From assembly GCF_032818155.1 (NCBI RefSeq), contig NZ_CP102589.1, positions 3,334,001 through 3,398,000 on the forward strand: a stretch of 64,000 nucleotides of DNA, in the 5' to 3' direction. Below are positions 48,861-58,052 of this stretch, one piece after another (the first letter of the stretch is position 1; each line of letters opens with the position of its first letter). The notes beneath the pieces were generated by a model. The model had not been told where the DNA came from. It worked only from the letters and a program-made list of their open reading frames with translations, and did no database searches. The translations under genes and the position numbers were made by a program. Source of the DNA: Niallia taxi. GTDB lineage: Bacteria; Bacillota; Bacilli; Bacillales; Cytobacillaceae.

Positions 48861-49864
48861 TACACCATCCTCCTTCTCCGCAGCAGAATGATAAAGAAGG
48901 GACCACCAAGTGCTGCTAGCAAAATACCGACAGGCAATTCAATTGGATCGAATAGACTTCGTGCTGCCGTATCAGCAATGACGACGAGTGCAGCACCGCC
49001 AATAATCGAAAAAGGCAGCAAAAATCGATAGTCCTCTCCGATCAGAAGACGGATAATATGCGGTACAACGAGCCCGATAAATCCAATCAGACCAGCAACA
49101 CTGACAGCTATACCTGCTAAAAAGGATGCTAGCAGGATGATCAGCATGCGGATCAGTTCAACATTTTGTCCAAGTAGCTTGGCAGAGTCATCTCCTAGAA
49201 TCAGTATATTGACAGGTTTAATGGCGAATAAGCTAATCAGCAGCATAATAATGGTATATGGCAAAATAATTTCGACATGATACCAGCTTCTGCCATTAAG
49301 GCCGCCTGAGAGCCAGCCAATTACAGATTGTACTCTGTCACTGTACAGCACCATTATTCCATTCATAATGGCACCTAACACAGCATTCATCGCAACACCT
49401 GCCAGGATGATTTTAACTGGTGATGCCCCTTTATCCCATGCGAACAAATAAATCAATATTGTTGTTAGAAATGCACCGATAAAAGCAATAAATGGCAATA
49501 AATAGCTGTATTGAGGAAAAATGACCATTGTAACGATAGCGAATAATCCTCCGCCAGAGGAGACACCGATGATGCCCGGATCTGCCAAAGGATTTCTCAT
49601 CACTCCCTGCAGCAAGGCTCCTGATGCAGCAAGGCATGCACCCACACATAGTCCCACAATAACTCTTGGCAGGCGGAGATTATAGACGATTTTTTCATAC
49701 GTACCCTCACTGCTGGATACAAGAATAGTCCATATTTCTTTAAAAGAGACAGAAACTGCTCCAAATGAGATGCCTGCATATATCGCAATAAGCAGCAATA
49801 GCAGGAGACTAACAAGGACTGTTATCCGTTTTTTCTTTCTTTCTACATATTCCAACATGCTCAC
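48860..49864 (-). CDS. FecCD-type heme/iron ABC transporter permease (set 2)
   Basis: 334 residues, about ten hydrophobic segments. FecCD family features: RLPRVIVGLCVGACLAASGALLQGVMRNPLADPGIIGVSSGG, the LSGGLNGRSW loop, the coupling-helix segment GLVVPHIIRLLIGEDYR and the C-terminal IELPVGILLAALGGPFFIILL. Moves heme-type ligands delivered by the lipoprotein at 49861. Overlaps both the ATPase and lipoprotein genes. Confidence 0.9.
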   Translation of the reverse strand: MSMLEYVERKKKRITVLVSLLLLLLIAIYAGISFGAVSVSFKEIWTILVSSSEGTYEKIVYNLRLPRVIVGLCVGACLAASGALLQGVMRNPLADPGIIGVSSGGGLFAIVTMVIFPQYSYLLPFIAFIGAFLTTILIYLFAWDKGASPVKIILAGVAMNAVLGAIMNGIMVLYSDRVQSVIGWLSGGLNGRSWYHVEIILPYTIIMLLISLFAIKPVNILILGDDSAKLLGQNVELIRMLIILLASFLAGIAVSVAGLIGFIGLVVPHIIRLLIGEDYRFLLPFSIIGGAALVVIADTAARSLFDPIELPVGILLAALGGPFFIILLRRRRMV

Positions 49865-50823
49865 TCCAAATGATTTAACAATTCAACCAAGTATTGAACA
49901 GCGTCCACTGCTCTTGTGCCTGGATTGGTGCCAAACAATTCGCTTGGCAAAACTTCAACTCTTTCCTTTTTAACAGCATCCAATGAAGTCCAAGCTGCAT
50001 TTTGCTTCATTTCTTTTAAAAAGCCTTGCTTAATTTCCTCCGCATCACCATGTGTAATTAAGAGAACGGCATCAGGATTTGCCTCTACAACTCTCTCTGT
50101 ATTTATTTGCGCATACTGTGGAAATTTTTCTAATGCAGGATAATCACTTGCTACATTAATCCCTCCAGCTGCTGCTAAAAAATCTCCGCTTAATGAATTG
50201 GGCAATGCCGCCATATATGTTCCAGGAGCTCCGTAAACAAGCAGCACACGTTTATCCGTGTCCTTTAGCGCGGAAGCAGCAGCCTTTAAATCAACAGCCA
50301 GGTCCTCCTTTAATTGGGCAGCTTTGTCTGTCTCTTGTAGCATTTCACCATAAAGAGTAATTTGCTTTTTAATATCACTGATAGAATTTGCCTCTGTCAG
50401 GATTACCTTTGTTCCGAGCCCTTCTATTGTCGGAACATCCTCTTGATTAAAGCCAACATTTGCTAACACAACATCTGGCTGCAGCAAAGCAATTTTTTCA
50501 TAATTCACTTCATGTGTTGTGCCAATTTCCTCCGCATCCTTTGCCGTTTTGGCAAGCTGACCTTCATCGGAAAGCGTCGGTTTGCCAACTACCTCTTTAC
50601 CGAACGCATGCATTAAATCAACATCGCCGCTTCCTAATGCAGCAATGCTTTCCGGTGCTTTAGAAAATGTCACTGTTCGATTGGCAAAGTCCTTTATAGC
50701 AATAGAACCAGCTGTTGACTCTGCAGCTTCTCCTGTAGGCTTGCTACAAGCGGCAAGCAGCAGCGCCATACTCATCAATATCATTGTTTTTCCTATTTTT
50801 TTGTTAAACAAGATGTGCCTCAA
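49861..50823 (-). CDS. Heme/iron ABC transporter substrate-binding lipoprotein (set 2)
   Basis: 320 residues. A lipoprotein signal with LLAAC (Cys26) places it on the outer face of the membrane. Periplasmic-binding-protein class III (TroA/FecB-like) with helical backbone; segments RTVTFSKAPESIAALGSGDVDLM, VVLANVGF and VYGAPGTYMAALP resemble IsdE-like proteins. The initial codon is TTG (50823), overlapping the sortase stop; a second TTG five codons later (50811) has better spacing from GAGG. Ligand is probably heme by locus, but a siderophore cannot be excluded. Confidence 0.82.
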   Translation of the reverse strand: MRHILFNKKIGKTMILMSMALLLAACSKPTGEAAESTAGSIAIKDFANRTVTFSKAPESIAALGSGDVDLMHAFGKEVVGKPTLSDEGQLAKTAKDAEEIGTTHEVNYEKIALLQPDVVLANVGFNQEDVPTIEGLGTKVILTEANSISDIKKQITLYGEMLQETDKAAQLKEDLAVDLKAAASALKDTDKRVLLVYGAPGTYMAALPNSLSGDFLAAAGGINVASDYPALEKFPQYAQINTERVVEANPDAVLLITHGDAEEIKQGFLKEMKQNAAWTSLDAVKKERVEVLPSELFGTNPGTRAVDAVQYLVELLNHLE

Positions 50824-51575
50824 CTCCCTCTTTTCACTAGCTTCGCATGGACAACCAGTCTTCCTTCTAGTGAATCAATGGCATAATCACAGGTTGATAA
50901 TGTAACAATGGAATCCTCTGGCTTAATATCCATATCTGCTTCATATAAGGATTTTTCCTCCAGCAAATCAACAAAATCGAGATACTCATTATCTGAAGAA
51001 AATTCAGTTTCTATATAATAAAAATCGGTTGTTGTTTGATAAACGGAAAAGACTTCTAGCTCATAGCCTTCATATAAAGAATCTAAATGAATTGTTTTGT
51101 GCTTCTCAAAAAATGCTTTATCTAAATATTTTTTTAAACCGCTGAACATCGTACCATCCTTCATTCTATGTCCATAGATAATGGTATTTTTATTGTTTTC
51201 GAGTTTCTTATCATTTCGATAATCCAGAAAAAGACTGCCTGCTCGCGTTTCTTCTTTTTTATAATTACGGGTCAAGTAAAACTCATTATCAGAGGATTGT
51301 AGGATAGGATAATTTATTTTTGTGTCATCAACTGTTACCCAGCCGACCATATCTTGATTTATTTCCAGCAATGGATCAAATGAGGACCGGATAGCTGTTT
51401 CCTTATTGCCGTTTTCCACGTTTTTAGTTGGCTTATAGATTTCCTGCACCGTTTCCAGCACTTTTCTGTTTGTATAATAATCATACAAAGGAGGAACAAG
51501 CTTATAGACTGAGTAAGCAAAGACTATTATTGCTGTGATGGTTATTATTCTTTGAATCATTAGCTTTGCTCTCAT
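50820..51575 (-). CDS. srtB: Class B sortase
   Basis: 251 residues. One N-terminal membrane anchor (about 9-30), then the sortase beta-barrel. Catalytic residues visible: His136 (IIYGHRM), Cys229 (TLSTC) and Arg239 (GRLVVH). SrtB attaches NPxTx-type heme proteins to cell wall peptidoglycan; the two C-terminally anchored NEAT proteins here are its likely substrates. It lies between the two ABC sets, and the following lipoprotein gene overlaps its stop (TTGA). Confidence 0.95.
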   Translation of the reverse strand: MRAKLMIQRIITITAIIVFAYSVYKLVPPLYDYYTNRKVLETVQEIYKPTKNVENGNKETAIRSSFDPLLEINQDMVGWVTVDDTKINYPILQSSDNEFYLTRNYKKEETRAGSLFLDYRNDKKLENNKNTIIYGHRMKDGTMFSGLKKYLDKAFFEKHKTIHLDSLYEGYELEVFSVYQTTTDFYYIETEFSSDNEYLDFVDLLEEKSLYEADMDIKPEDSIVTLSTCDYAIDSLEGRLVVHAKLVKRGS

Positions 51576-51591
51576 TACTTATCTCCCTTTC

Positions 51592-52359
51592 TTAAATGCT
51601 CAACGGAACGATGTATAAGCCTGTTTTGTCATCTTCATTAACGGCAATATGGACATCATATATTTCCTTGATTTTTTCCTGTGTAATCACTTGCTTCGGC
51701 GGCCCATAAGCCTTAATAGCTCCAGACTTCATCACAATGACCATGTCTGAATAGCGCAAAGCCTGATTCATGTCATGGAGAACCATTACAATGGTAATAC
51801 CATGTACTTGATTTAACTCTCTAATTAAGGACAGCAGCTCTAGTTGATGATATATATCCAAGTACGTTGTTGGTTCATCTAGAAACAATATCTCTGTTTT
51901 TTGGGCAAGTGCTAGCGCAATCCAGACTCGCTGTCTTTGCCCCCCTGATAATGCACTTACAGGAATATCCTTGTAGTTTTGCAGATTCGTACATTCCAGC
52001 GCCCACTCTATTGCATCTTTATCATCATCATTTTCCTGTTTCCAGATTTTTTTGTAAGGTATTCTCCCAAATTGGATAAGCTCCTCTACTGTCATATCCT
52101 CTGAGATGTGGTTTGTCTGGTTTACCATTGCAATCTTTCTGGCAAAGTCCTTATGTTTATAGGAATAAATATCCTTACCATCAAGTGTTATCGACCCAGC
52201 GGAGTGTTTTTGACCTCTTGCCAGAAGTGATAATAGGGTTGATTTGCCACAGCCATTCGGACCAATAATAGTTGTTATTTTATTGTGTTCTATCTTTCCT
52301 TCCAACTTTTCCATAAAAGCTTTGTCATCATAAGAGAAGGATAGCTCTTTAAACTCCAT
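51592..52359 (-). CDS. Heme ABC transporter ATP-binding protein (set 1)
   Basis: 255 residues, FecE-type ATPase. Walker A GPNGCGKST, signature LSGGQRQRVWIA, Walker B ILFLDEP, D-loop TYLD and H-loop VLHDMN. Overlaps the permease gene by 11 bp, indicating translational coupling. Partner of the permease at 52349 and the lipoprotein at 53350. It is clearly distinct from the set-2 ATPase, so both sets are likely functional rather than one being a recent copy. Confidence 0.9.
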   Translation of the reverse strand: MEFKELSFSYDDKAFMEKLEGKIEHNKITTIIGPNGCGKSTLLSLLARGQKHSAGSITLDGKDIYSYKHKDFARKIAMVNQTNHISEDMTVEELIQFGRIPYKKIWKQENDDDKDAIEWALECTNLQNYKDIPVSALSGGQRQRVWIALALAQKTEILFLDEPTTYLDIYHQLELLSLIRELNQVHGITIVMVLHDMNQALRYSDMVIVMKSGAIKAYGPPKQVITQEKIKEIYDVHIAVNEDDKTGLYIVPLSI

Positions 52360-53332
52360 TTAATTTATCCCCCTTTCTCAGCAAAAAGATCAAAAATGGT
52401 CCGCCAATTACTGCCATTATCGTGGAAGCTGGTATTTCCAATGGTGCGATTAACAGCCTTCCGAAAGTATCTGCAGTTAATATCAAAAAGGCGCCAGCTA
52501 ATGCGGAAAAGGGTATTAAAATATGGTGATTTGTTCCAACTAGCTGTCTTGAAATATGAGGAATGATTAACCCAGCAAAGACAATAATTCCGGCAATAGA
52601 TGTTGCAACAGCTGCGAGAAAGACAGCAATAACAGAAATAAGAATACGGACTAGCTGGATATTGACTCCTAGCTGGACAACCTTCTTATCTTGTAATTTC
52701 AGCATGTTACACCATGGGCTTACTAAAAATGCCAAGATTATTCCAAGCATTCCTAATGGAACAATTAGCTCAACATCCTCCCATGTTTTCATGGTTAAAT
52801 TCGAGGCATTGGATGCGCCAACTGTTACATTAAAGTAAGCACATATGTTAACTAATGCTTCTCTTAATCCTGTAAACATTGCGCTCACTGCTATCCCTGT
52901 CAGAATAACTCGTAATGGCTTTAAGCCGGATTTCCATGAAAGCATGTAAATAATACAGCAAGAAACAGCTCCTCCTAAGAAGGCAAATAGCGTACTGCTG
53001 ATAAACAATGAAGGTAAAAACAGCAGCCCAAATAAGGTGAAAAAGCTTGCTCCAGCAGAAATACCCATGATTCCAGCATCTGCTAACGGATTCCTCATGA
53101 CAGACTGAAATAGCACACCTGAAACTGCCAAAATTGCACCTGTGAGGATGGAAACGATAATTCTCGGGAATCTGAGGTCGATAATGACATTTACTTCTTC
53201 ACTATTACGGTGAAGTACCCCATCCACCAATGTCATCATGCCGACAGAAATGCTTCCCTTTGCAGCGGAATAAACGGTCACGCCGACAAGTGCTAAAATT
53301 ACAACAATAAAACTAATGATTTTCTTATTCAT
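52349..53332 (-). CDS. isdF: Heme ABC transporter permease (IsdF-like, set 1)
   Basis: 327 residues, FecCD family with about ten TM segments. DLRFPRIIVSILTGAILAVSG and FQSVMRNPLADAGIMGISAG at the N-terminal half, the coupling region FAGLIIPHISRQLVG and the C-terminal LEIPASTIMAVIGGPFLIFLL. Starts after AAGGAAGAG. Lies directly after the IsdE-like lipoprotein gene as in Staphylococcus and B. anthracis isd loci. Confidence 0.88.
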   Translation of the reverse strand: MNKKIISFIVVILALVGVTVYSAAKGSISVGMMTLVDGVLHRNSEEVNVIIDLRFPRIIVSILTGAILAVSGVLFQSVMRNPLADAGIMGISAGASFFTLFGLLFLPSLFISSTLFAFLGGAVSCCIIYMLSWKSGLKPLRVILTGIAVSAMFTGLREALVNICAYFNVTVGASNASNLTMKTWEDVELIVPLGMLGIILAFLVSPWCNMLKLQDKKVVQLGVNIQLVRILISVIAVFLAAVATSIAGIIVFAGLIIPHISRQLVGTNHHILIPFSALAGAFLILTADTFGRLLIAPLEIPASTIMAVIGGPFLIFLLRKGDKLNGV

Positions 53333-53349
53333 GCATCTCTTCCTTTACG

Positions 53350-54231
53350 CTACTCATACATCATTTCCATAAGCTGATCTAATGCTTGGGTGATGTTTAA
53401 ATTAGCAGTTGTAGCGAAAATCGGCTCTTCCAAGTCGTACACTTTTCCGTTTTTCACTGCGTTAAAATGCTTCCAAATATCATTTTCTGCAAATTCCTTA
53501 TCAAATTCTTTAGCAACTTGATCTGGTACACCATGTGATAAGCGCAAAATTATATCTGGATTGGTTTGCTGCAGAAACTCTGTATTTGCTGATATGTATT
53601 CTGCGGCCTGACCCTCCACAGCATTTTTCCCACCCATAACTTCCACTAAATTGCCAACATACGAATTTTCAGTCGAGACAAGATAGCTTGCACCAGGGAC
53701 ACCGAGCAATATTAAAACAACTGGCTGCTCCTTGTCCTTTGTTTCGTCCTTGATTTCATTAACCTTTGATTCAATGGTATCAACAAGCGTCTTGGCATTT
53801 TCAGCACGATCGTATTTTGCTCCAAGATCGTTTATAGACTGAATCATATTATCAACGCTTTCCAAATTCACAAAGGATGCTTGAATTTTCATACTCTCAA
53901 ACTTTTCACTTAAGTCATATTCCAATGTCGTGACAGATAGTACTTCTGTCGGTTTAAGGGATTTGATGATTTCCATATCAGGGCTCATCGGATTACCCAC
54001 TTCTACCACATCTTTGTATCTTTCTGGAAGTGTATACTGTGTTGTTGGCACACCTGCTAAATCCACTTCAAGCTTATCCATGATTTCAGCAACAGCTAAT
54101 GTTGTTGCCACAACGGTGTGTTCCGTATCAGTTTCTGCCGGCTTGCTGGTTTTTACCTCACTTTTTTGTGCAGAGCAGCTAACAAGCAAAAGACATATAC
54201 TTAAAAGTAACCATGCTTTTACATATTTCAT
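53350..54231 (-). CDS. isdE: Heme-binding lipoprotein (IsdE-like, set 1)
   Basis: 293 residues from ATG 54231 behind AGGAGGGG; an upstream in-frame start (54318) would destroy the lipoprotein signal. Lipobox LVSC with Cys19. Class III binding protein with ATTLAVAEIMDKLEVDLAGVPTT, GNPMSPDMEIIKSLKPTEVLS and LLGVPGASYLVST near residue 165, matching IsdE. It would receive heme from the wall-anchored NEAT proteins and give it to the permease. Confidence 0.9.
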   Translation of the reverse strand: MKYVKAWLLLSICLLLVSCSAQKSEVKTSKPAETDTEHTVVATTLAVAEIMDKLEVDLAGVPTTQYTLPERYKDVVEVGNPMSPDMEIIKSLKPTEVLSVTTLEYDLSEKFESMKIQASFVNLESVDNMIQSINDLGAKYDRAENAKTLVDTIESKVNEIKDETKDKEQPVVLILLGVPGASYLVSTENSYVGNLVEVMGGKNAVEGQAAEYISANTEFLQQTNPDIILRLSHGVPDQVAKEFDKEFAENDIWKHFNAVKNGKVYDLEEPIFATTANLNITQALDQLMEMMYE

Positions 54232-54292
54232 TTTTCCCCTCCTGTTTTCCAGCAGGAATTTTTTTACTATTTTCCCCATATACACAAAGACA

Positions 54293-54328
54293 GTTCTACG
54301 AGATAGAATTTCTTCCATCTCGCAGAAC
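54293..54328 (-). other. Intercistronic hairpin after the six-NEAT gene
   Basis: GTTCTACGAGAT / ATCTCGCAGAAC, a 12-bp stem with one mismatch and a 12-nt loop, between the NEAT gene stop and isdE. No strong U-tract follows, so it may be an mRNA end-stabiliser or partial terminator that lowers transporter expression relative to NEAT proteins. Confidence 0.5.
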
Positions 54329-54336
54329 GGTATTTT

Positions 54337-57300
54337 TTATAATGTTCGAGTCCGGTATTTTCTTATAAGAACAGCAATTGATGACAGCAATAATAGAAGA
54401 TATATTCCTATTTGCGCTGTGTCTGCAGTTTTAGCATTAACTACTTTTCCGCTTGTTTCTGTAGACCCATTTGTCTGTTCACTGTTTGTATCTCCATCCC
54501 GGTTATACTCAAGATTGTCGTCACTGTTATTGTTTGTTGTTTCATCTGGTGTAGTTGTATTCGTATCTTCAGGATTGATCTGATCAAAGTCATTTTCAAT
54601 TCCTGCTACTGGAAGATCTGAAACATCAAATAGGAAACGAATTTCGTACCAGTGATCATAATTCAACTCTGGAATAACAACATGGATATTGCCAACAGTT
54701 GGACTAGCTAAATCAGCAACAGGGAATTCTACTACTTTAGAATCTCCAGATTCGCTTATTACCTTCACAGCTTTAGATCCAACAAGGAATTCAGTGATAA
54801 AGTCTGTTTTAATTGTCAGGCGGGCAACTACTTTGCCATCCTTCACAATTAATTTCCCAGGCTTAACGAAATAAGAATCTGCCATTGACTTTTCATTTTT
54901 ACTTGCATGTAATACAGAATAGTCAACTGTGTATTCTCCATCTTTTAAGACTGCATTTTCACCTTTATCGTCCTGATCATTTGTATCTTCATCTCCATTT
55001 CCTGGAGTTTCTTCACCTGGTTTTTCTTCCCCTTCATTTTCAGAACCATTTTCTTCTTCGTTACCGCCGCCAGTGTTGCCATTGCCTCCGGATTTTGTTG
55101 GTAGATTGCTAGTATCATAGTCAAAGCGAACCGTATACCAATGATCATAGCCAATTGCCGGTACTTCAACATGAATTTCAGCAGAAGTTAAACCAGTCAA
55201 ATCAGCAACAGAGAATTCCACAATTGTTTTCCCTGCACTTTGGCTGACAATTTTAGCGTCTTTACCGTTAATCTTAAATTCTGTAATATAGTCGCTGAAT
55301 TCTACTTGTACAGTGGCATTGCCATTTTTTAATGTTACTTTACCAGGCTTAGTAAAGTATTGATCTGCCATAGATTTTTCATTTTGCAATGCATGCAGAA
55401 TGCTGTATTGCAGGTCATACTCCCCATCCACAAATTCAGAGTTTGCACCCTGTTCTTCACCTGGCGTTGTGCCTGGATCTTCTCCTTCGCCCTCACCTGG
55501 TGCTGTGCCTGGATTTTCTCCTTCACCCTCACCTGGTGTTGTGCCTGGATTTTCTCCTTCACCTTCACCTGGTGTTGTGCCTGGATTTTCTCCTTCGCCC
55601 TCACCTGGCGTTGTACCTGGATTTTCTTCTGGCTCTTCAACTGAAATAGAGCCTTCATCAAATACCATTCTCACGACATGGTTCATTCCATATGACATCG
55701 CTAACTGGATATTTGTGATATCGCTTAAGTTTTCTACTTCAAAACGGAGCACTTTTGTGTTGGCTGCAGCATCTTGTGAGATAACATCAGCATCTACATA
55801 CTGCCCGTTTACCTCTGTTTTAAAGCCTGTTACAAAATTGCTGGAAGACAGGTTTAGCTGTAAATAGCTTTTGCCGTTTTCCACAATAAGTTTAGCCGGC
55901 TTTGATAAGTAATTGCCCATGCTGGAAGCTTCATCTGCGTTTTCTTTCCATACCTGATAGTCGATTGTGTATAGACCATCTGCTAGCGGCTCTTCTTCTC
56001 CTTCACCTGGTGTCGGTTCTGGAATTTCTTCTGGCTCACTTACAGTAATAGTATTTTCATCAAATACCATTCTCACGACATGGTTCATTCCATATGACAT
56101 CGCTAACTGGATATTTGTGATATCGCTTAAGTTTTCTACTTCAAAACGGAGCACTTTTGTTTTTGCTTCATCGTCTTGTGAAATGACTTCTGCATCCACA
56201 TATTGTCCGTTTACCTCTGTTTTAAAGCCTGTTACAAAATTGCTGGAAGACAGGTTTAGCTGTATATAGCTTTTGCCGTTTTCCACAATTAGCCTAGCTG
56301 GCTTTGATAAGTAATTGCCCATGCTGGAAGCTTCATCTGCGTTTTCTTTCCATACCTGATAGTCGATTGTGTATAAACCATCTGCTAGTGGCTCTTTTTC
56401 TTCCACAACAGGCAAGTTATCTGTGTTGAAATCAAATCTTACTGTGTACCAATGATCATAATTAATTGTTGGTATTTCAACATGTATTTGTGCATCTGTT
56501 ATGCCGTTTATTGATGCTACTGAAAACTCAGCAACTGTTTTTGTACCATCATTACTGATGATTTTTGGAGCTTTACCTTCTACAGTAAATTCCGTGATTA
56601 AGCTGCTGTATTCTGTTTGGACAGTAACATTTCCATCTTTAACTATTACTTTACTTGGTTTTGTAAAGTAGTTGTCCGCTATCGATTTTTCTTCAGCAGT
56701 TCCATGCAAAACCGTATAGTCAACGTCATACTCACCGTCTTCATAAACGATTTCATCTTGTGGTTCAGCAGGTGTTTCCTCTCCTGCTTCTTCACTTGGG
56801 TTTTCTGGTGTTGTCACAGGCTCTTCTGCTTCTTCACCTGGTGTTTCTGGTGTTGTCACAGGCTCTTCTGCTTCTTCACCTGGTGTTTCTGGTGTTGTTA
56901 CAGGCTCTTCTGCTTCTTCACCTGGTGTTTCTGGTGTTGTTACAGGCTCTTCCGCTTCTTCACCTGGTGTTTCTGGTGTTGTTGCTGGTTCTTCTGCCTC
57001 TTCAGATGGTGCTTCTGGTGTTGTTTGAACAGGCAATGAAGCAGTATCAAAGTCAAACCTTACTGTATACCAGTGATCATAACTGATAGCAGGTACCTCA
57101 ACATGAATTTCAGCAGAAGTTAATCCGTCCAAATCAGCAACAGGAAACTCTGCCGTGATTTTGCCGCCATCTTCACTTAATTTTGTTGTGGATGTGCCGT
57201 TTACTTTGAACTCAGTAATGTAATTACTGTATTCAACCTGAACTTTAGCCTGCCCATCCTTAATGATTAGTTTTCCAGGCTTTGTATAGTACTGGTCTGC

Positions 57301-57480
57301 CATTGAGGCTTCATTATTTGTTGCGTGCAAAATCGTATAGCCTACACTATATTCCCCATCTGCTACTACTGAACTGCTGTTCAACTCAGCAGCATAAGCA
57401 CTGTTATCAGAAGGAATCACTGTACTTACGATGGAAAAGAGTATTACTAGAAACGCAAGAGCAATCTTTGCAGCCTTCAT
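54337..57480 (-). CDS. Multi-NEAT-domain heme-binding surface protein (IsdX2-like, six NEAT domains)
   Basis: 1047 residues. Signal peptide 1-30 (cut after AYA). NEAT domains: about 40-150, 246-357, 364-480, 498-614, 683-794, 844-958. NEAT1, 2, 5 and 6 carry the heme motif YDHWY; NEAT3 and 4 have YGMNH, so the second Tyr is His. Two repetitive Pro/Glu linkers lie between: 14-residue units TTPETPGEEAEEPV (153-236) and 12-residue units NPGTTPGEGEGE (620-679). The C-terminal wall-sorting signal is NAKTADT (1015-1021), a hydrophobic stretch (1024-1039) and a basic tail, so sortase B is the likely anchor enzyme. Resembles B. anthracis IsdX2, which has five NEATs. Confidence 0.93.
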   Translation of the reverse strand: MKAAKIALAFLVILFSIVSTVIPSDNSAYAAELNSSSVVADGEYSVGYTILHATNNEASMADQYYTKPGKLIIKDGQAKVQVEYSNYITEFKVNGTSTTKLSEDGGKITAEFPVADLDGLTSAEIHVEVPAISYDHWYTVRFDFDTASLPVQTTPEAPSEEAEEPATTPETPGEEAEEPVTTPETPGEEAEEPVTTPETPGEEAEEPVTTPETPGEEAEEPVTTPENPSEEAGEETPAEPQDEIVYEDGEYDVDYTVLHGTAEEKSIADNYFTKPSKVIVKDGNVTVQTEYSSLITEFTVEGKAPKIISNDGTKTVAEFSVASINGITDAQIHVEIPTINYDHWYTVRFDFNTDNLPVVEEKEPLADGLYTIDYQVWKENADEASSMGNYLSKPARLIVENGKSYIQLNLSSSNFVTGFKTEVNGQYVDAEVISQDDEAKTKVLRFEVENLSDITNIQLAMSYGMNHVVRMVFDENTITVSEPEEIPEPTPGEGEEEPLADGLYTIDYQVWKENADEASSMGNYLSKPAKLIVENGKSYLQLNLSSSNFVTGFKTEVNGQYVDADVISQDAAANTKVLRFEVENLSDITNIQLAMSYGMNHVVRMVFDEGSISVEEPEENPGTTPGEGEGENPGTTPGEGEGENPGTTPGEGEGENPGTAPGEGEGEDPGTTPGEEQGANSEFVDGEYDLQYSILHALQNEKSMADQYFTKPGKVTLKNGNATVQVEFSDYITEFKINGKDAKIVSQSAGKTIVEFSVADLTGLTSAEIHVEVPAIGYDHWYTVRFDYDTSNLPTKSGGNGNTGGGNEEENGSENEGEEKPGEETPGNGDEDTNDQDDKGENAVLKDGEYTVDYSVLHASKNEKSMADSYFVKPGKLIVKDGKVVARLTIKTDFITEFLVGSKAVKVISESGDSKVVEFPVADLASPTVGNIHVVIPELNYDHWYEIRFLFDVSDLPVAGIENDFDQINPEDTNTTTPDETTNNNSDDNLEYNRDGDTNSEQTNGSTETSGKVVNAKTADTAQIGIYLLLLLSSIAVLIRKYRTRTL
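55444..55623 (-). repeat. In-frame 36-bp minisatellite in the NEAT protein linker
   Basis: Five units of 36 bp encoding NPGTTPGEGEGE (last two degenerate). Forms an acidic flexible spacer between NEAT4 and NEAT5. Copy-number differences between strains are expected. Confidence 0.9.
55639..56391 (-). repeat. Tandem duplication of NEAT3/NEAT4 (402-bp period)
   Basis: NEAT3 (56041-56391) and NEAT4 (55639-55989) differ at few residues; long DNA tracts, e.g. around 55671-55760 and 56072-56160, look identical at a 402-bp offset. A recent in-frame duplication of a single variant NEAT. Confidence 0.9.
56773..57024 (-). repeat. In-frame 42-bp minisatellite in the NEAT protein linker
   Basis: Six units of 42 bp encoding 14 residues (TTPETPGEEAEEPV-like). 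Four central copies are nearly identical; the first and last are diverged. Separates NEAT1 from NEAT2. Confidence 0.9.
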
Positions 57481-57593
57481 TCTTTTCTTTTTCTCCTTTT
57501 AAGTAGAATATATAGCTCTTTTTACATTCAATGCTTAACAAACTGGTATTGACGCAGATTACTCTGCTTCACTCGTATTTAAGACTCTATCTA

Positions 57594-58052
57594 CTACTTC
57601 TTAGCTAATGTAGCTGTGTCAAAGTCGAATCTCACTGTATACCAATGGTCATAGTTAATCGCTGGAACTTCGACATGAATTTGAGCTCCTGTCAATGCCT
57701 CAAGATTAGCAACAGAAAACTCAGCAGTAGTTTTGCTGCCACTTTCACTAATCTTTGTTGCAGTAATGCCATTTACTTTAAACTCTGTAATCATATTGCT
57801 GTATTCAACCTGAACTTTAGCCTGTCCGTTCTTAACGATTAATTTTGCAGGCTTTGTATAGTACTGATCTGCCATTGATGCTTCATTATTTGTTGCATGC
57901 AAGATAGTATAGCCAATACTATATTCCCCATCTGCAATAACCGAACTGCTGCTAGACTCTGCAGCATATGCTTTGTTATCCAAAGGAATTACTGTACTAC
58001 CAACGGAAAAGAGTGTTACAAGAAACGCAAGAGCAATGTTTGCTGTCTTCAT
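57594..58052 (-). CDS. Secreted single-NEAT hemophore (IsdX1-like)
   Basis: 152 residues, equal in length to B. anthracis IsdX1. Signal peptide 1-30, then one NEAT domain (about 40-150) with the SMADQY helix contact (about 59-64) and heme motif YDHWY (134-138). No sorting signal or membrane anchor, so it is released as a free hemophore. Residues 1-150 are strongly similar to the N-terminus of the six-NEAT protein at identical positions, including the signal peptide. Lies between the IsdC-like gene and the six-NEAT gene in the Fur-controlled operon. Confidence 0.9.
   Translation of the reverse strand: MKTANIALAFLVTLFSVGSTVIPLDNKAYAAESSSSSVIADGEYSIGYTILHATNNEASMADQYYTKPAKLIVKNGQAKVQVEYSNMITEFKVNGITATKISESGSKTTAEFSVANLEALTGAQIHVEVPAINYDHWYTVRFDFDTATLAKK

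Noticed and set aside
55360..57086. Long plus-strand open frames opposite the NEAT gene (Cys/Leu/Pro-rich repeats)
   Set aside because: They are mirror images of the minisatellite linkers; low complexity, no ribosome binding sites, and no family resemblance.
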